DNA from: Bdellovibrio sp. SKB1291214
GTDB taxonomy: Bacteria > Bdellovibrionota > Bdellovibrionia > Bdellovibrionales > Bdellovibrionaceae
Assembly: GCF_002209355.2 (NCBI RefSeq)
Contig: NZ_CP106855.1
Coordinates: forward strand, 1,612,001 to 1,676,000
Length of the DNA stretch: 64,000 nucleotides
Direction: 5' to 3'
Shown here: positions 7,551 to 16,304 of the stretch, one piece after another
Numbering within the stretch: the stretch's first letter is position 1
Layout: each line of letters opens with the position of its first letter
Translations under genes and position numbers: made by a program
Notes under the pieces: generated by a model
Database searches by the model: none
Seen by the model: only the letters and a program-made list of their open reading frames with translations
What the model was told of the DNA's origin: nothing

Positions 7551-8339
7551 TTAGCCTGCGCCGCCGTCTTTATGCTTCGGTCTCTGAGTTAAAACAGCCC
7601 CTAAGAACTGACGATTCATTCGAGAGATATTGGTAAGTTGGATTTCTTTAGGACAAGCCGCCTCACAAGCACCCGTCGTTGTGCACGCACCGAAGCCTTC
7701 AGAATCCATTGCAGCAACCATACGCAAAGCACGTTCGTCTTTTTCCACTGCGCCTTGAGGAAGCAAAGCCAAGTGAGAAATTTTTGCTGAAGTGAAAAGC
7801 GCTGCAGAAGCGTTTTTACAAGCTGCTACACATGCCCCGCAGCCGATACAAGTTGCAGAACTCATTGCTTCGTCGGCATCTGCTTTAGGAATCAAGATCG
7901 CATTCGCGTCCTGTGGATTTCCCGTATTTTGAGAGATATATCCACCAGAAGAGATAATGCGGTCTAATGCAGAACGATCAACCATCAAGTCTTTAATAAC
8001 TGGGAACGAATTTGCTCTGAACGGCTCAATAGTTAAAGTTTCACCGTCGTTATAATTACGCATGTGAAGTTGGCAAACCGTTGTTGCTTTCAACTTACCG
8101 TGTGCTTCACCGTCGATTACGAAACCACAAGTACCACAAATACCTTCGCGGCAGTCATGGTCGAATGCGATTGGTTCTTCGCCTTTGGCAACGATCTCTT
8201 CGTTCACAGCATCTAGCATCTCTAGAAAAGAGGCGTGCTCAGAAACATTCTTAGCTTGGTATTCAACGAAGGAGCCCTGATCTTTAGACCCTTTTTGTCT
8301 CCATACTTTCAACGTCAGATTGATATGTTTTCCACTCAT
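7551..8339 (-). CDS. sdhB: Succinate dehydrogenase/fumarate reductase iron-sulfur subunit
   Basis: 262 residues. It carries electrons between the flavin subunit and the quinone site of complex II at the inner membrane. The [2Fe-2S] ligands lie in [10 protein letters not shown] with a further Cys in TTVCQLH. The [4Fe-4S] and [3Fe-4S] clusters are in [13 protein letters not shown] and [17 protein letters not shown]. The extended spacing and the single five-helix SdhC gene upstream fit the B-type enzyme found in Bdellovibrio, Bacteroidota and epsilon/delta groups. It is the last gene of sdhC-sdhA-sdhB, 10 bases after sdhA, and is followed by a strong terminator. It may work in either direction; sequence alone does not separate succinate oxidation from fumarate reduction. 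Confidence 0.95.
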   Translation of the reverse strand: MSGKHINLTLKVWRQKGSKDQGSFVEYQAKNVSEHASFLEMLDAVNEEIVAKGEEPIAFDHDCREGICGTCGFVIDGEAHGKLKATTVCQLHMRNYNDGETLTIEPFRANSFPVIKDLMVDRSALDRIISSGGYISQNTGNPQDANAILIPKADADEAMSSATCIGCGACVAACKNASAALFTSAKISHLALLPQGAVEKDERALRMVAAMDSEGFGACTTTGACEAACPKEIQLTNISRMNRQFLGAVLTQRPKHKDGGAG

Positions 8340-8349
8340 ATTAAGCCTC

Positions 8350-10266
8350 TTATTTATAGCTACGAGTTGCTAGGTGAACGTTTTCAAAAGTCAGCTCTTC
8401 TTTGTGGCGCACAGATGTTTTCATGTTACCTGTGTATTCCCACGCAGCTACGTGACAGAAATTAGCGTCGTCACGTTTTGCTTCACCGTTATCTTGGTGT
8501 TCTTCACGGAAGTGACCGCCGCATGATTCCTCACGCTCCAAAGCGTCACGACACATCAACTCACCAAGCTCCAAGAAGTCAGCGACACGGCCGGCTTTTT
8601 CAAGCTCCACGTTTAAGTAGTTTGGATCGCCAGGGATACGTACGTTTTGCCAGAACTCTTCACGTACTCTTGGAATCTCTTCAAGTGCTTTTTTCAAGCC
8701 GGCAGCATTACGACCCATACCGCAGTTTTCCCACATAATGTTACCTAGCTCTTTATGGAAGCTATCAACCGTGCGGTTACCTTTGATATTTACTAGTGTG
8801 CTGATCTCTTTTTTAACGCCCTCGACCGCCGCTTTGAACGCATCGTCGTTTGTCGTTACTTTATTAAGTTTCGTCCCGCCCAAATAGTTACCGATTGAGT
8901 ATGGAACTACAAAGTAACCATCTGCCAAACCTTGCATCAATGCAGATGCACCCAAACGATTCGCACCGTGGTCAGAGAAGTTTGCTTCACCAGCGACGAA
9001 ACATCCAGGGATGGTTGATTGAAGGTTATAGTCAACCCACAAGCCGCCCATCGTATAGTGTGGAGCAGGGTAGATCATCATTGGACGTTTATAAGGATTT
9101 TCGCCCGTGATCTTATCGTACATTTCAAACAAGTTACCATAGCGCTCAGCGATTTTCTCTTCGCCCAGGCGCTTGATAGAATCAGCAAAATCCAGGTAAA
9201 CAGCTTTACCAGATTCATTGACACCACGGCCTTCGTCACAAGCGTATTTCGCCTGACGAGAAGCTACGTCACGAGGAGCCAAGTTACCGAATGAAGGGTA
9301 TACACGCTCCAAGTAGTAGTCGCGTTCATTTTCAGGGATATCGTTTGGATGACGTTTATCACCAACTGCTTTTGGAACCCATACACGACCGTCGTTACGA
9401 AGAGATTCAGACATCAACGTCAATTTTGACTGATTTTCACCATGAACAGGAATGCAGGTAGGGTGAATTTGTGTATAGCAAGGATTTGCAAAGTAAGCGC
9501 CACGTTTGTGAGCTTTCCAAGCTGCCGTTACTGCGCAGTTCATCGCATTCGTAGAAAGGAAGAACACGTTTGAGTAACCACCGGATGCAATGATAACTGC
9601 ATCAGCTTCGTGGGCCTCGATCTCACCTGTCAGCAAGTTACGAACGATGATGCCACGTGCTTTTCCATCGATAACAACAAGATCAAGCATTTCACGACGA
9701 TAGCGAAGCTCAACAGTCCCAGCGTCAACTTGTCTCATCATTTGCGAGTACGCACCCAACAAAAGCTGCTGACCCGTTTGACCGCGGGCATAGAATGTAC
9801 GGGAAACTTGCGCACCACCGAAAGAACGATTTGCTAAAGTGCCGCCGTATTCACGAGCGAAAGGAACACCTTGAGAAACCATTTGGTCGATGATGTTTGC
9901 AGACACTTCAGCCAAACGATAAACGTTGGCTTCACGAGCACGGAAATCTCCGCCCTTAACTGTGTCATAGAAAAGACGGTAAGTAGAGTCACCATCGTTT
10001 TGATAGTTTTTAGCGGCGTTGATACCACCTTGAGCGGCCACAGAGTGGGCACGGCGAGGGGATTCATGCACACAGAATGCTTTTACTTTGTAACCAAGCT
10101 CACCCAAAGAAGCAGCTGCAGAAGCACCAGCAAGACCAGTACCCACAACGATCACTGAATGTTTTCTTTTATTAGCAGGGTTTACAAGTTTGTTTTCAAA
10201 CTTGGCTTTTTCCCATTTGTCTTCAATCGCACCACTTGGAATTTTGCTATCTAAAATGTTAGCCAT
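8350..10266 (-). CDS. sdhA: Succinate dehydrogenase/fumarate reductase flavoprotein subunit
   Basis: 638 residues from ATG 10266, chosen because AAGGAG lies 7 bases upstream; the longer reading from 10344 would run into sdhC. The dinucleotide fold is [32 protein letters not shown] holds the histidine that binds FAD covalently. The dicarboxylate site includes [24 protein letters not shown] and [19 protein letters not shown]. It oxidises succinate or reduces fumarate on the cytoplasmic face and passes electrons to SdhB. The length and the N-terminal extension of about 35 residues before the Rossmann strand match B-type enzymes. It sits between sdhC and sdhB at about 10-base spacing. Confidence 0.96.
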   Translation of the reverse strand: MANILDSKIPSGAIEDKWEKAKFENKLVNPANKRKHSVIVVGTGLAGASAAASLGELGYKVKAFCVHESPRRAHSVAAQGGINAAKNYQNDGDSTYRLFYDTVKGGDFRAREANVYRLAEVSANIIDQMVSQGVPFAREYGGTLANRSFGGAQVSRTFYARGQTGQQLLLGAYSQMMRQVDAGTVELRYRREMLDLVVIDGKARGIIVRNLLTGEIEAHEADAVIIASGGYSNVFFLSTNAMNCAVTAAWKAHKRGAYFANPCYTQIHPTCIPVHGENQSKLTLMSESLRNDGRVWVPKAVGDKRHPNDIPENERDYYLERVYPSFGNLAPRDVASRQAKYACDEGRGVNESGKAVYLDFADSIKRLGEEKIAERYGNLFEMYDKITGENPYKRPMMIYPAPHYTMGGLWVDYNLQSTIPGCFVAGEANFSDHGANRLGASALMQGLADGYFVVPYSIGNYLGGTKLNKVTTNDDAFKAAVEGVKKEISTLVNIKGNRTVDSFHKELGNIMWENCGMGRNAAGLKKALEEIPRVREEFWQNVRIPGDPNYLNVELEKAGRVADFLELGELMCRDALEREESCGGHFREEHQDNGEAKRDDANFCHVAAWEYTGNMKTSVRHKEELTFENVHLATRSYK

Positions 10267-10276
10267 GACGTGCTCC

Positions 10277-10933
10277 TTAGCGCATGAGGAAAAGGTAAAG
10301 AGGTTGAGAGATGAAACCAAGAGCCACGACAATGCCGTAACCAATGCTTAGCTTCGTCCAAAGATTGCGGTAAGTCCCTTCCATTAAACCCAGTGATTGG
10401 AACGTAGATCCCACACCATGTTTCAAGTGGAAACCCAAAAGAATTAATGCAACGACATACCAAGCTACATAGCCCGGCTGTTGGAATACTTCTTCCATCA
10501 ATTTTGCAAGGTCACGCATTGGCACACCATCAACATTCGTTTCATAGTGCTGACCGTATTTGAAGGTGATCAAGTGAAGAATAACGAAAACCAAGATCAA
10601 AGATCCTTGGATTGCCATTGTTCTTGAAGCCAAAGTCACGCGCTTTGCACCTTTAGCTGCAACTGCGTATTTTTGACCTTTTGCTTCGCGATTGTTTATT
10701 GTAAGTGAAATCGCCATGTAAACGTGTGTGATCAAAGCCAACACTAAAACAAGTTCAGCGATATAGATTAGCTTGCCGCTTGTGATTGCGTGTCCATAGG
10801 CATTGTAAGCGTCGTGGCTTACGAAAATGAGCATGTTACCGGCCATATGAGTCAGCACGAAGCCCGCCCAAATAAGACCAGTGATTCCCATTACGTATTT
10901 TTTCCCGACAGTTGTTCCGAGAAATGAAAACAT
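10277..10933 (-). CDS. sdhC: Succinate dehydrogenase cytochrome b subunit (B-type, five helices)
   Basis: 218 residues with five hydrophobic helices. Histidines that could bind two b hemes lie in [33 protein letters not shown] and [11 protein letters not shown]. This is the single large anchor protein of B-type complex II, which binds quinone and two hemes and anchors SdhAB in the inner membrane. The first gene of the operon, it is divergent from etfB across 182 bases. Two overlapping inverted repeats (11013-11040) lie in that gap and might be operators. No sdhD gene is present, as expected for this type. Confidence 0.93.
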   Translation of the reverse strand: MFSFLGTTVGKKYVMGITGLIWAGFVLTHMAGNMLIFVSHDAYNAYGHAITSGKLIYIAELVLVLALITHVYMAISLTINNREAKGQKYAVAAKGAKRVTLASRTMAIQGSLILVFVILHLITFKYGQHYETNVDGVPMRDLAKLMEEVFQQPGYVAWYVVALILLGFHLKHGVGSTFQSLGLMEGTYRNLWTKLSIGYGIVVALGFISQPLYLFLMR

Positions 10934-11012
10934 GGTTAGAAACCCCTTGTGATATAGCTTTATATTCTCATTAAGTTTTTAATTAACTTACTCCTCGGGG
11001 GTTTGATTTGTC

Positions 11013-11040
11013 CATGACCCCTGTCATGTTTCGCAACATG
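11013..11040. promoter_or_regulatory. Two overlapping 16-base inverted repeats between sdhC and etfB
   Basis: CATGAC-CCCT-GTCATG (11013-11028) and CATGTT-TCGC-AACATG (11025-11040) share the middle CATG. They are the only strong symmetric elements in the 10934-11115 divergent promoter gap. They could be adjacent protein-binding half-sites or mutually exclusive RNA hairpins. A weak promoter-like pair TTGCCT-16-TAGAAC (11062-11089) lies between them and etfB. Confidence 0.4.
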
Positions 11041-11115
11041 TTAGACTTTGAGGATTTAGTTTTGCCTCTGAAATCATCTGCGATAGAACTGGTCCTCTAA
11101 AAACGGGGTAAAAAT

Positions 11116-11889
11116 ATGAAGATTTTCGTGTGCATCAAACAGGTGCCAGACACTGAAACTAAAATTAAAATCTCTCCCGACCAAACCGGTATCGATACGG
11201 CGGGGATTAAATGGGTCATGAACCCTTACGACGAATACGCTGTCGAGGAAGCAAACAAGCTTCGCGATGCCAATCCAGGCTCTCAAGTGTGGGTTTTGAG
11301 TGCGGGTCCTAAAGCACGTGTCGTAGAATCTTTGCGTACGGCGCTTGCCATGGGTGCTGACGAAGCCATCGTTATTAACGGCGAAGGTCTAGATAACTTC
11401 TCAACTGCAAAAGCCCTTGCCGAAGTGATTAAAGCCGAAGGCGGAATGAAAATCATTTTCACCGGCAAGCTTGCAATCGACGACAATGCATCTTCCGTTA
11501 GCCAAATGATGGCTGAATTCTTGAACATTCCTCACACAACTGTGGTTTCTAAGTTTGCCTTCAATGGCGAAAACGTAACTGTTGAGCGTGACGTTGAGGG
11601 TGGTGCGAAAGAAGTTGTGCAAATGATGACACCAGCAGTGGTTGGCGCCAACAAAGGCTTAAACATGCCTCGTTACGCTTCTTTGCCGGGTATTATGAAG
11701 GCGAAAAAGAAAGTGATCAAAGAAATCGAATTCGCTTCTTTGAACATTCCTGCGACTGACATCAAAGTAAAATACTCTGGTATGACTCTTCCGGCGGAAA
11801 AACCAGCAGTTAAAATGCTTTCTGGCGACTCTTCTGCACAAGCAGCAGAGCTAGTTAAACTTCTTCGCGACGAAGCGAAGGTTCTGTAG
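11116..11889 (+). CDS. etfB: Electron transfer flavoprotein beta subunit
   Basis: 257 residues, standard length. It begins MKIFVCIKQVPDTETKIKI, the hallmark N-terminus, and contains NPYDEYAVEEA and ALAMGADEAIVI. The signature VVGANKGLNMPRYASLPGIMKAKKK near residue 190 forms the AMP/dimer region. Together with EtfA it carries electrons from acyl-CoA and other dehydrogenases to the quinone pool via ETF:quinone oxidoreductase, in the cytoplasm. It is followed 9 bases later by etfA, forming an operon with a downstream acyltransferase gene. In a predator this fits oxidation of prey-derived fatty and amino acids (inference). Confidence 0.96.
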   Translation: MKIFVCIKQVPDTETKIKISPDQTGIDTAGIKWVMNPYDEYAVEEANKLRDANPGSQVWVLSAGPKARVVESLRTALAMGADEAIVINGEGLDNFSTAKALAEVIKAEGGMKIIFTGKLAIDDNASSVSQMMAEFLNIPHTTVVSKFAFNGENVTVERDVEGGAKEVVQMMTPAVVGANKGLNMPRYASLPGIMKAKKKVIKEIEFASLNIPATDIKVKYSGMTLPAEKPAVKMLSGDSSAQAAELVKLLRDEAKVL

Positions 11890-11898
11890 GAGTTGGCA

Positions 11899-12867
11899 AT
11901 GGGAAAAGTATTAGTATTTGCTGAACAAACAAACGGTAAACTTAAACGCAGCTCCATCGAGCTTTTGCAAGCAGCCGCGAAATCTGGCAACACAGTTGTT
12001 GCTGTGACTTTCGGCTCTCACGCTGGTGATGTAACTGCAGCTATCGGTCACAACGGTGCTTCCGAAGTTCACGTAGTCAAAGATGCTTCTTTGGATTCTT
12101 ACAATCCAGAATCATACACTGCAAACATGGTTGCGATCGTAAACAAAGTTCAACCTTCGATCATCTTGTCTTCAGCTTCTTCAACAGGTAAGGATTTGTT
12201 CCCACGTGTTGCTGCTCGCTTGAACACGGGTGTTGCTTCTGATTGCACTCAGTTGACTATTAACGGTGACAACGTAACTGCAGTTAAACCAATGTACTCG
12301 GGTAAAGCATTTGCGACAGTTAACTTTGAAAATAGCCCGATCAAAATCGTATTGATGCGTGCAAATCAACTTCCAGTTGAAGCTGCTGACACATCAAAAA
12401 CAGCAAACGTTGTTGAAAACACAAACTCTGCAACGGATTTGAAAACTTTGATCAAAGAAATCGTTAAGGGGGCTTCTGAAAAACTAGATTTGACTGAAGC
12501 AAACATTATCGTTTCTGGTGGCCGTGGTTTGAAAGAAGCTGCAAACTTTAAAGTCTTGAATGATCTTGCTGACGTATTGGGTGCCACAGTCGGTGCAACT
12601 CGTGCGGTAGTGGATGCTGGTTGGGTAGGACACGGTATGCAAGTGGGTCAAACTGGTAAAACAGTGGCTCCTTCTTTGTACATCGCTGTGGGTATTTCCG
12701 GCGCAATTCAACATTTGGCAGGTATGGGTTCATCTAAAGTTATCGTTGCAATCAACAGCGATGCGAACGCTCCTATCTTCCAAAAAGCCACTTACGGTAT
12801 CGTAGGTGACGCTCTTGAAATCGTTCCGAAATTGACTGAAGAGTTCAAAAAGGCTCTTCACCACTAA
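11899..12867 (+). CDS. etfA: Electron transfer flavoprotein alpha subunit
   Basis: 322 residues starting at ATG 11899. AGGAG overlaps the etfB stop, 6 bases before the ATG, so an upstream TTG at 11893 is not needed. The N-terminal domain (KVLVFAEQTNGKLKRSS) supports the heterodimer. The C-terminal FAD domain has the family signature VSGGRGLKEAANF, then GATRAVVDAGWVGHGMQVGQTGKTVAPSLYIAVGISGAIQH with the conserved R, S/T and H contacts of FAD. It is the partner of EtfB. Confidence 0.96.
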   Translation: MGKVLVFAEQTNGKLKRSSIELLQAAAKSGNTVVAVTFGSHAGDVTAAIGHNGASEVHVVKDASLDSYNPESYTANMVAIVNKVQPSIILSSASSTGKDLFPRVAARLNTGVASDCTQLTINGDNVTAVKPMYSGKAFATVNFENSPIKIVLMRANQLPVEAADTSKTANVVENTNSATDLKTLIKEIVKGASEKLDLTEANIIVSGGRGLKEAANFKVLNDLADVLGATVGATRAVVDAGWVGHGMQVGQTGKTVAPSLYIAVGISGAIQHLAGMGSSKVIVAINSDANAPIFQKATYGIVGDALEIVPKLTEEFKKALHH

Positions 12868-12869
12868 TC

Positions 12870-13523
12870 GTGTTTAGGAAATACATACTTCCTATTATCG
12901 TTTTTGTATTTTACCGAACCCTCTCATGGACATGGAGGGTTCGGCTCTTTGAGCCCGAGTCACTCAAGCAATCTCTGCAAAATAAAAATCCAGTTGTTCT
13001 TGCTCACTGGCACGGTGATGAGCTCGCACTTCTTTCAATCGTTAAACGCTATCGGATCGCCACAATTGCATCGCAATCCAAAGACGGAGAATTGATGGCA
13101 ACTGTGCTGAAGTGGATGGGTGCAAAAACCAGCCGCGGATCATCTTCGCGGGGAAGTGTGCAAGCCCTAAAAGGTCTTTTGCGTTTAGTAAAAGACGGGG
13201 GAAATTGCAGCTTTGCAGTTGATGGTCCTAAAGGTCCGTTACACAAAGTGAAGCCAGGTGTGTTCGAACTATCGCGCATGGTTCATGGGCCGATTTATGC
13301 GGCGGGTGTGCATGTGGACCGCGCAATTTATTTCCCCAAATCATGGAATAAAACTTTCCTGCCAAAACCGTTCGCTAAAGTAACAATTGTGTGGAGTGAG
13401 AGTCTTCCTCCAGTCACAAAGGATCAGGATCCTAGAAACCCAGACCTTGCTCTAGAGTTGGAGTCCGTTTTGCACCGTACTCGTCAGCAAGCTGTTAATT
13501 TCATTGCGGATAATAATACCTAG
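12870..13523 (+). CDS. DUF374-type lysophospholipid acyltransferase family protein
   Basis: 217 residues starting at GTG 12870, two bases after the etfA stop. No clear ribosome site is visible, so translation is probably coupled. A single N-terminal hydrophobic segment (ILPIIVFVFYRTL) is followed by VVLAHWHGDELALL, an H-x4-D/E-like acyltransferase box. IASQSKDGELMATVLKWMG, TSRGSSSRGSVQALKGL and FAVDGPKGPLHKVKPGVFELS are the conserved blocks of DUF374. The family is related to lipid A/lysophospholipid acyltransferases; exact substrate unknown. It probably modifies envelope lipid at the inner membrane. Co-transcription with etfBA is likely from spacing. Confidence 0.82.
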   Translation: MFRKYILPIIVFVFYRTLSWTWRVRLFEPESLKQSLQNKNPVVLAHWHGDELALLSIVKRYRIATIASQSKDGELMATVLKWMGAKTSRGSSSRGSVQALKGLLRLVKDGGNCSFAVDGPKGPLHKVKPGVFELSRMVHGPIYAAGVHVDRAIYFPKSWNKTFLPKPFAKVTIVWSESLPPVTKDQDPRNPDLALELESVLHRTRQQAVNFIADNNT

Positions 13524-13576
13524 TGCTAGCGTTTTAACATAGTTTGCATTCAACTTTTTAAAGGGACTTTTAAAGT

Positions 13577-14386
13577 ATGAAATTAGTTATCAGCATCTTG
13601 ATGCTCATCGCGGCACCGGCGTTCGCGCAAAAATCTTCTGAAGTGTTGGCTCAGGTGGGTAAAAGAACGATTACGCTTGATGAATTCAATAAGAAATTCA
13701 ACGACATCAAATCAAAAACAACAAATCCTCCAACAAAAGAATTGTTCCTAGAGGACATGGTTCGCTATGAAGTCGGACTTCAAGAGGCTGAAAAGCGCAA
13801 TTTGGAAAAAGACCCAATCGTTCAGGAGCAACTTCGCCAAGCTATGTACAAAGCCCTTCTTGAAAAAGAGCTGGGTCCCCAAGTTCAAAAAATCACAATT
13901 TCTGACAAAGATATGAAGGAATGGTACGCAAACAATCCTGAAATCCGCACTAGCAACATTTTGATTGAGTTTAAACAAGGTGCTACTGCCGCTCAAATCA
14001 GCGAAGCTAGAAAACGCGCTGAAGAAATTCTTTCTGAAGTTAAGAAGTCAAAACGTCCGTTTGAGGAACTTGTTAAGCTGTACTCTGACGATGCGATTTC
14101 TAAGCAAGCTGGTGGTGACATCGGCTGGCAATCTCGTGTTACAATCGTTCCTGCATACTATGAGGCGGCAGCTTCCATGAAGGTCGGTGAAGTAAAGGGG
14201 CTCATCGAATCTCCATATGGCTTCCACATCATTAAAGTGACTGGCCGTCGCAGCTTTGAAAACGCAGACAAGCGCCAAATCAGAGCCGCCGTTTACGACG
14301 AAAAAAGAAAAGTTATCTTTAATAACTACTTTGAGAAGTTGAAAAAATCATACTCTATCAAAGAAAATAAAAACCTTATCAAATAA
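13577..14386 (+). CDS. Periplasmic parvulin-type peptidyl-prolyl isomerase
   Basis: 269 residues with a signal peptide (MKLVISILMLIAAPAFA). An N-terminal helical chaperone region (residues about 20-120; VGKRTITLDEFNKKF, LFLEDMVRYEVGLQEAEKR) precedes one rotamase domain at about 128-235. That domain contains TSNILIEFK, FEELVKLYSDDAISKQAGGDIGW and IESPYGFHIIKV, the PpiC signature. It likely helps outer-membrane or secreted proteins fold. It is the first of three consecutive parvulin-domain genes. A strong hairpin terminator follows 25 bases after its stop, inside the next gene. Confidence 0.92.
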   Translation: MKLVISILMLIAAPAFAQKSSEVLAQVGKRTITLDEFNKKFNDIKSKTTNPPTKELFLEDMVRYEVGLQEAEKRNLEKDPIVQEQLRQAMYKALLEKELGPQVQKITISDKDMKEWYANNPEIRTSNILIEFKQGATAAQISEARKRAEEILSEVKKSKRPFEELVKLYSDDAISKQAGGDIGWQSRVTIVPAYYEAAASMKVGEVKGLIESPYGFHIIKVTGRRSFENADKRQIRAAVYDEKRKVIFNNYFEKLKKSYSIKENKNLIK

Positions 14387-14398
14387 GGAACTAAACAG

Positions 14399-15367
14399 AT
14401 GAAATTCCTAAAGAGCCCCGCCAAAACGGGGCTTTTTATTTTAACAAGCATGTTGTTGGCGGGATGTCCTTCCAAATATCAAAAACTTTCTAAACAGCCC
14501 GTTGAGAAGGTGAATGAGCACGTATTGACAGCGAAAGAGTTCGCAAATCAACTGGCTCGAAAACTTAAGAACTTTGATGCTCTGGCAGCCAAGGACCCCA
14601 ACAACGTTCAAAGAATTAAAGAAGAAATTCTTCGCGATTTTTTGGTGAAGAGTCTGACGCTGGATTGGGCGCGAGCTCAAAGTATTGTAGTGGCTGAAAA
14701 CACTCTGGATAAAGAAGTGGATAAGTTGCGAGCCAACTATCCCGACGACCTTTCTTTCCGCCGCGCTCTTGCACAAGAAAATCTTTCTTTCGCTGAATGG
14801 CGGGAAGAACTTCGCTTTAGCTTGATCGAACGTGAGGTATTTAAAAAAATTAACGAGAAAGCTAAGCCAATCTCTGAAGACGAAATTAAACGCTATTACG
14901 ATGACCATAAGGACATGTTTAAACGTAAGGAGCGCATTTATATTCGTCAGATCGTCGTCGATGAGGAAGCCAAGGCTGACGCAATCAAGACCGATTTAAA
15001 AACCAAAGATTTTGCAGAGCTTGCCAAGAAATTCTCGATCACCCCGGAAGCAAAACAGGGTGGAGTAATTGGTTGGATCGAAAAAGGGACTGTCGATTAT
15101 TTCGATAAGCTCTTCGTAAACTCTGTCGGGACGCAAATGATCAAAAGTCCCTTCGGCATCCATCTGATTCGTGTGGAAAAAAAGGCTCCAGCTTCTACTT
15201 TAGGGCTCGAAGAGGTACGTCCACAGATTACGCGCGCGCTTAAAGCTCAACGCGAGCAGGCAGAATACGTGGCGTGGCTTGATGCTCAGCTCAGAAGTAG
15301 TAAAGTCCTAAAGGACTACGAGTTGATGAATTCCATCAGCGTAGATACCCGAGGGAATAATGATTAG
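14399..15367 (+). CDS. Parvulin-type peptidyl-prolyl isomerase lipoprotein
   Basis: 322 residues. The signal peptide carries a lipobox LLAGC with lipid Cys23. A SurA/PrsA-like helical region (about 35-170; VNEHVLTAKEFANQLARKL) is followed by a rotamase domain at about 175-275 (IYIRQIVVDEE, FAELAKKFSITPEAKQGGVIGW, IKSPFGIHLIRVEKK). It is therefore a membrane-anchored periplasmic chaperone resembling PrsA. The codons for residues 5-14 of the signal peptide form an intrinsic-terminator sequence (14411-14441), so read-through may control expression. Its stop overlaps the next start by 8 bases. Confidence 0.9.
   Translation: MKFLKSPAKTGLFILTSMLLAGCPSKYQKLSKQPVEKVNEHVLTAKEFANQLARKLKNFDALAAKDPNNVQRIKEEILRDFLVKSLTLDWARAQSIVVAENTLDKEVDKLRANYPDDLSFRRALAQENLSFAEWREELRFSLIEREVFKKINEKAKPISEDEIKRYYDDHKDMFKRKERIYIRQIVVDEEAKADAIKTDLKTKDFAELAKKFSITPEAKQGGVIGWIEKGTVDYFDKLFVNSVGTQMIKSPFGIHLIRVEKKAPASTLGLEEVRPQITRALKAQREQAEYVAWLDAQLRSSKVLKDYELMNSISVDTRGNND
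14411..14441 (+). terminator. Intrinsic terminator embedded in the signal-peptide codons
   Basis: AGCCCCG (14414-14420), loop CCAAAA, CGGGGCT (14427-14433), with A/T and G/U extensions of the stem and a TTTTTATTTT tail. It reads on the plus strand and would end the transcript of the upstream isomerase gene. It starts 12 bases after the ATG of the next gene. Confidence 0.8.
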
Positions 15368-16304
15368 TTTGCTTGTTTCTTTATTTTTAGCAGTGCCGGT
15401 AAAAGCGGAAGTGGTTGAAAAAACCTTGGCCGTTGTAAACAACGAAATCATCTTAGAATCTGATCTTAAGGAATTGCAGAACAGAATTTCCAAACCGGGA
15501 ATGATCGATGATGCTTTGTTGGATGGTAAATCAGCGGACTCTCTAAAAAAAGATCGCAAAGCGCAAATGGATTACTTGATCAACGAAAAGATCATTTCAT
15601 CTGAGATCAAGCGTTTGAATTTATCAGTCACAAATGATCGTGTGGAAAACGAATTCAAAGACATGGCAAAAAGAAATAACGTTGCTGAGTCTGAGTTAAT
15701 TAGCGTTCTTAAAGGTCAAGGCATCAATATTGCTGAATACAAAACCTTCCTAAAAGAAAAAATCGAAAAGCAAAACTTGATGGATACAGAGATCATTTCA
15801 AAACTTCGTATTTCGGACGAAGACGCCTTGAATGAATACTTGAAATCAAACCCAAACAATAAACCTGCGATCGATGAATTCTCTGTTTCTCATATTTTCT
15901 TTAACCCGAAAAAGGGCGGATCTGAAGCGGCCTATAAACGTGCGGAAACTGCTCTTTCAAAGCTTCGCTCTGGCGAAAATTTTGAGAACCTGGCTCAACA
16001 ATTCAGTGAAGATCCTAACTTCTCTGCGGGTGGTGCGTTGGGTAGCTTTAAATCCGGTGAGTTCTTACCGGAGATCGAAGAAGCAATCGGCAACTTAAAG
16101 GTTGGAGAGACAACTGGAATTGTGAAATCTCGCTTAGGATTTCACATCGTTAAACTTACGACTAAAAAACTTACGCCAGATCCAAAGTTTGAAAAGCAAA
16201 AAGACAGAATCAAAGCGCAGCTTATGGAAGCAAGCTTTAAACGTCAGCTCCGCCTGTGGTTGCAAAACAAACGCGACGATTCCTTTGTAAGAATCAATGA
16301 GTAA
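15360..16304 (+). CDS. surA: SurA-like periplasmic chaperone/peptidyl-prolyl isomerase
   Basis: 314 residues. Signal peptide MISLLVSLFLAVPVKA, then VVEKTLAVVNNEIILESDLKEL, which matches the SurA N-terminal start. Helical core residues about 20-165. One rotamase domain at about 170-275 (FSVSHIFFNPKKGGS, FENLAQQFSEDPNFSAGGALG, VKSRLGFHIVKLTTKK). E. coli SurA has two rotamase domains; this has one and is shorter. It overlaps the upstream isomerase gene (ATGATTAG) and pdxA downstream (8 bases), so the three are co-translated. The surA-pdxA order is also found in E. coli, which supports the name. Its role is outer-membrane protein delivery. Confidence 0.85.
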   Translation: MISLLVSLFLAVPVKAEVVEKTLAVVNNEIILESDLKELQNRISKPGMIDDALLDGKSADSLKKDRKAQMDYLINEKIISSEIKRLNLSVTNDRVENEFKDMAKRNNVAESELISVLKGQGINIAEYKTFLKEKIEKQNLMDTEIISKLRISDEDALNEYLKSNPNNKPAIDEFSVSHIFFNPKKGGSEAAYKRAETALSKLRSGENFENLAQQFSEDPNFSAGGALGSFKSGEFLPEIEEAIGNLKVGETTGIVKSRLGFHIVKLTTKKLTPDPKFEKQKDRIKAQLMEASFKRQLRLWLQNKRDDSFVRINE

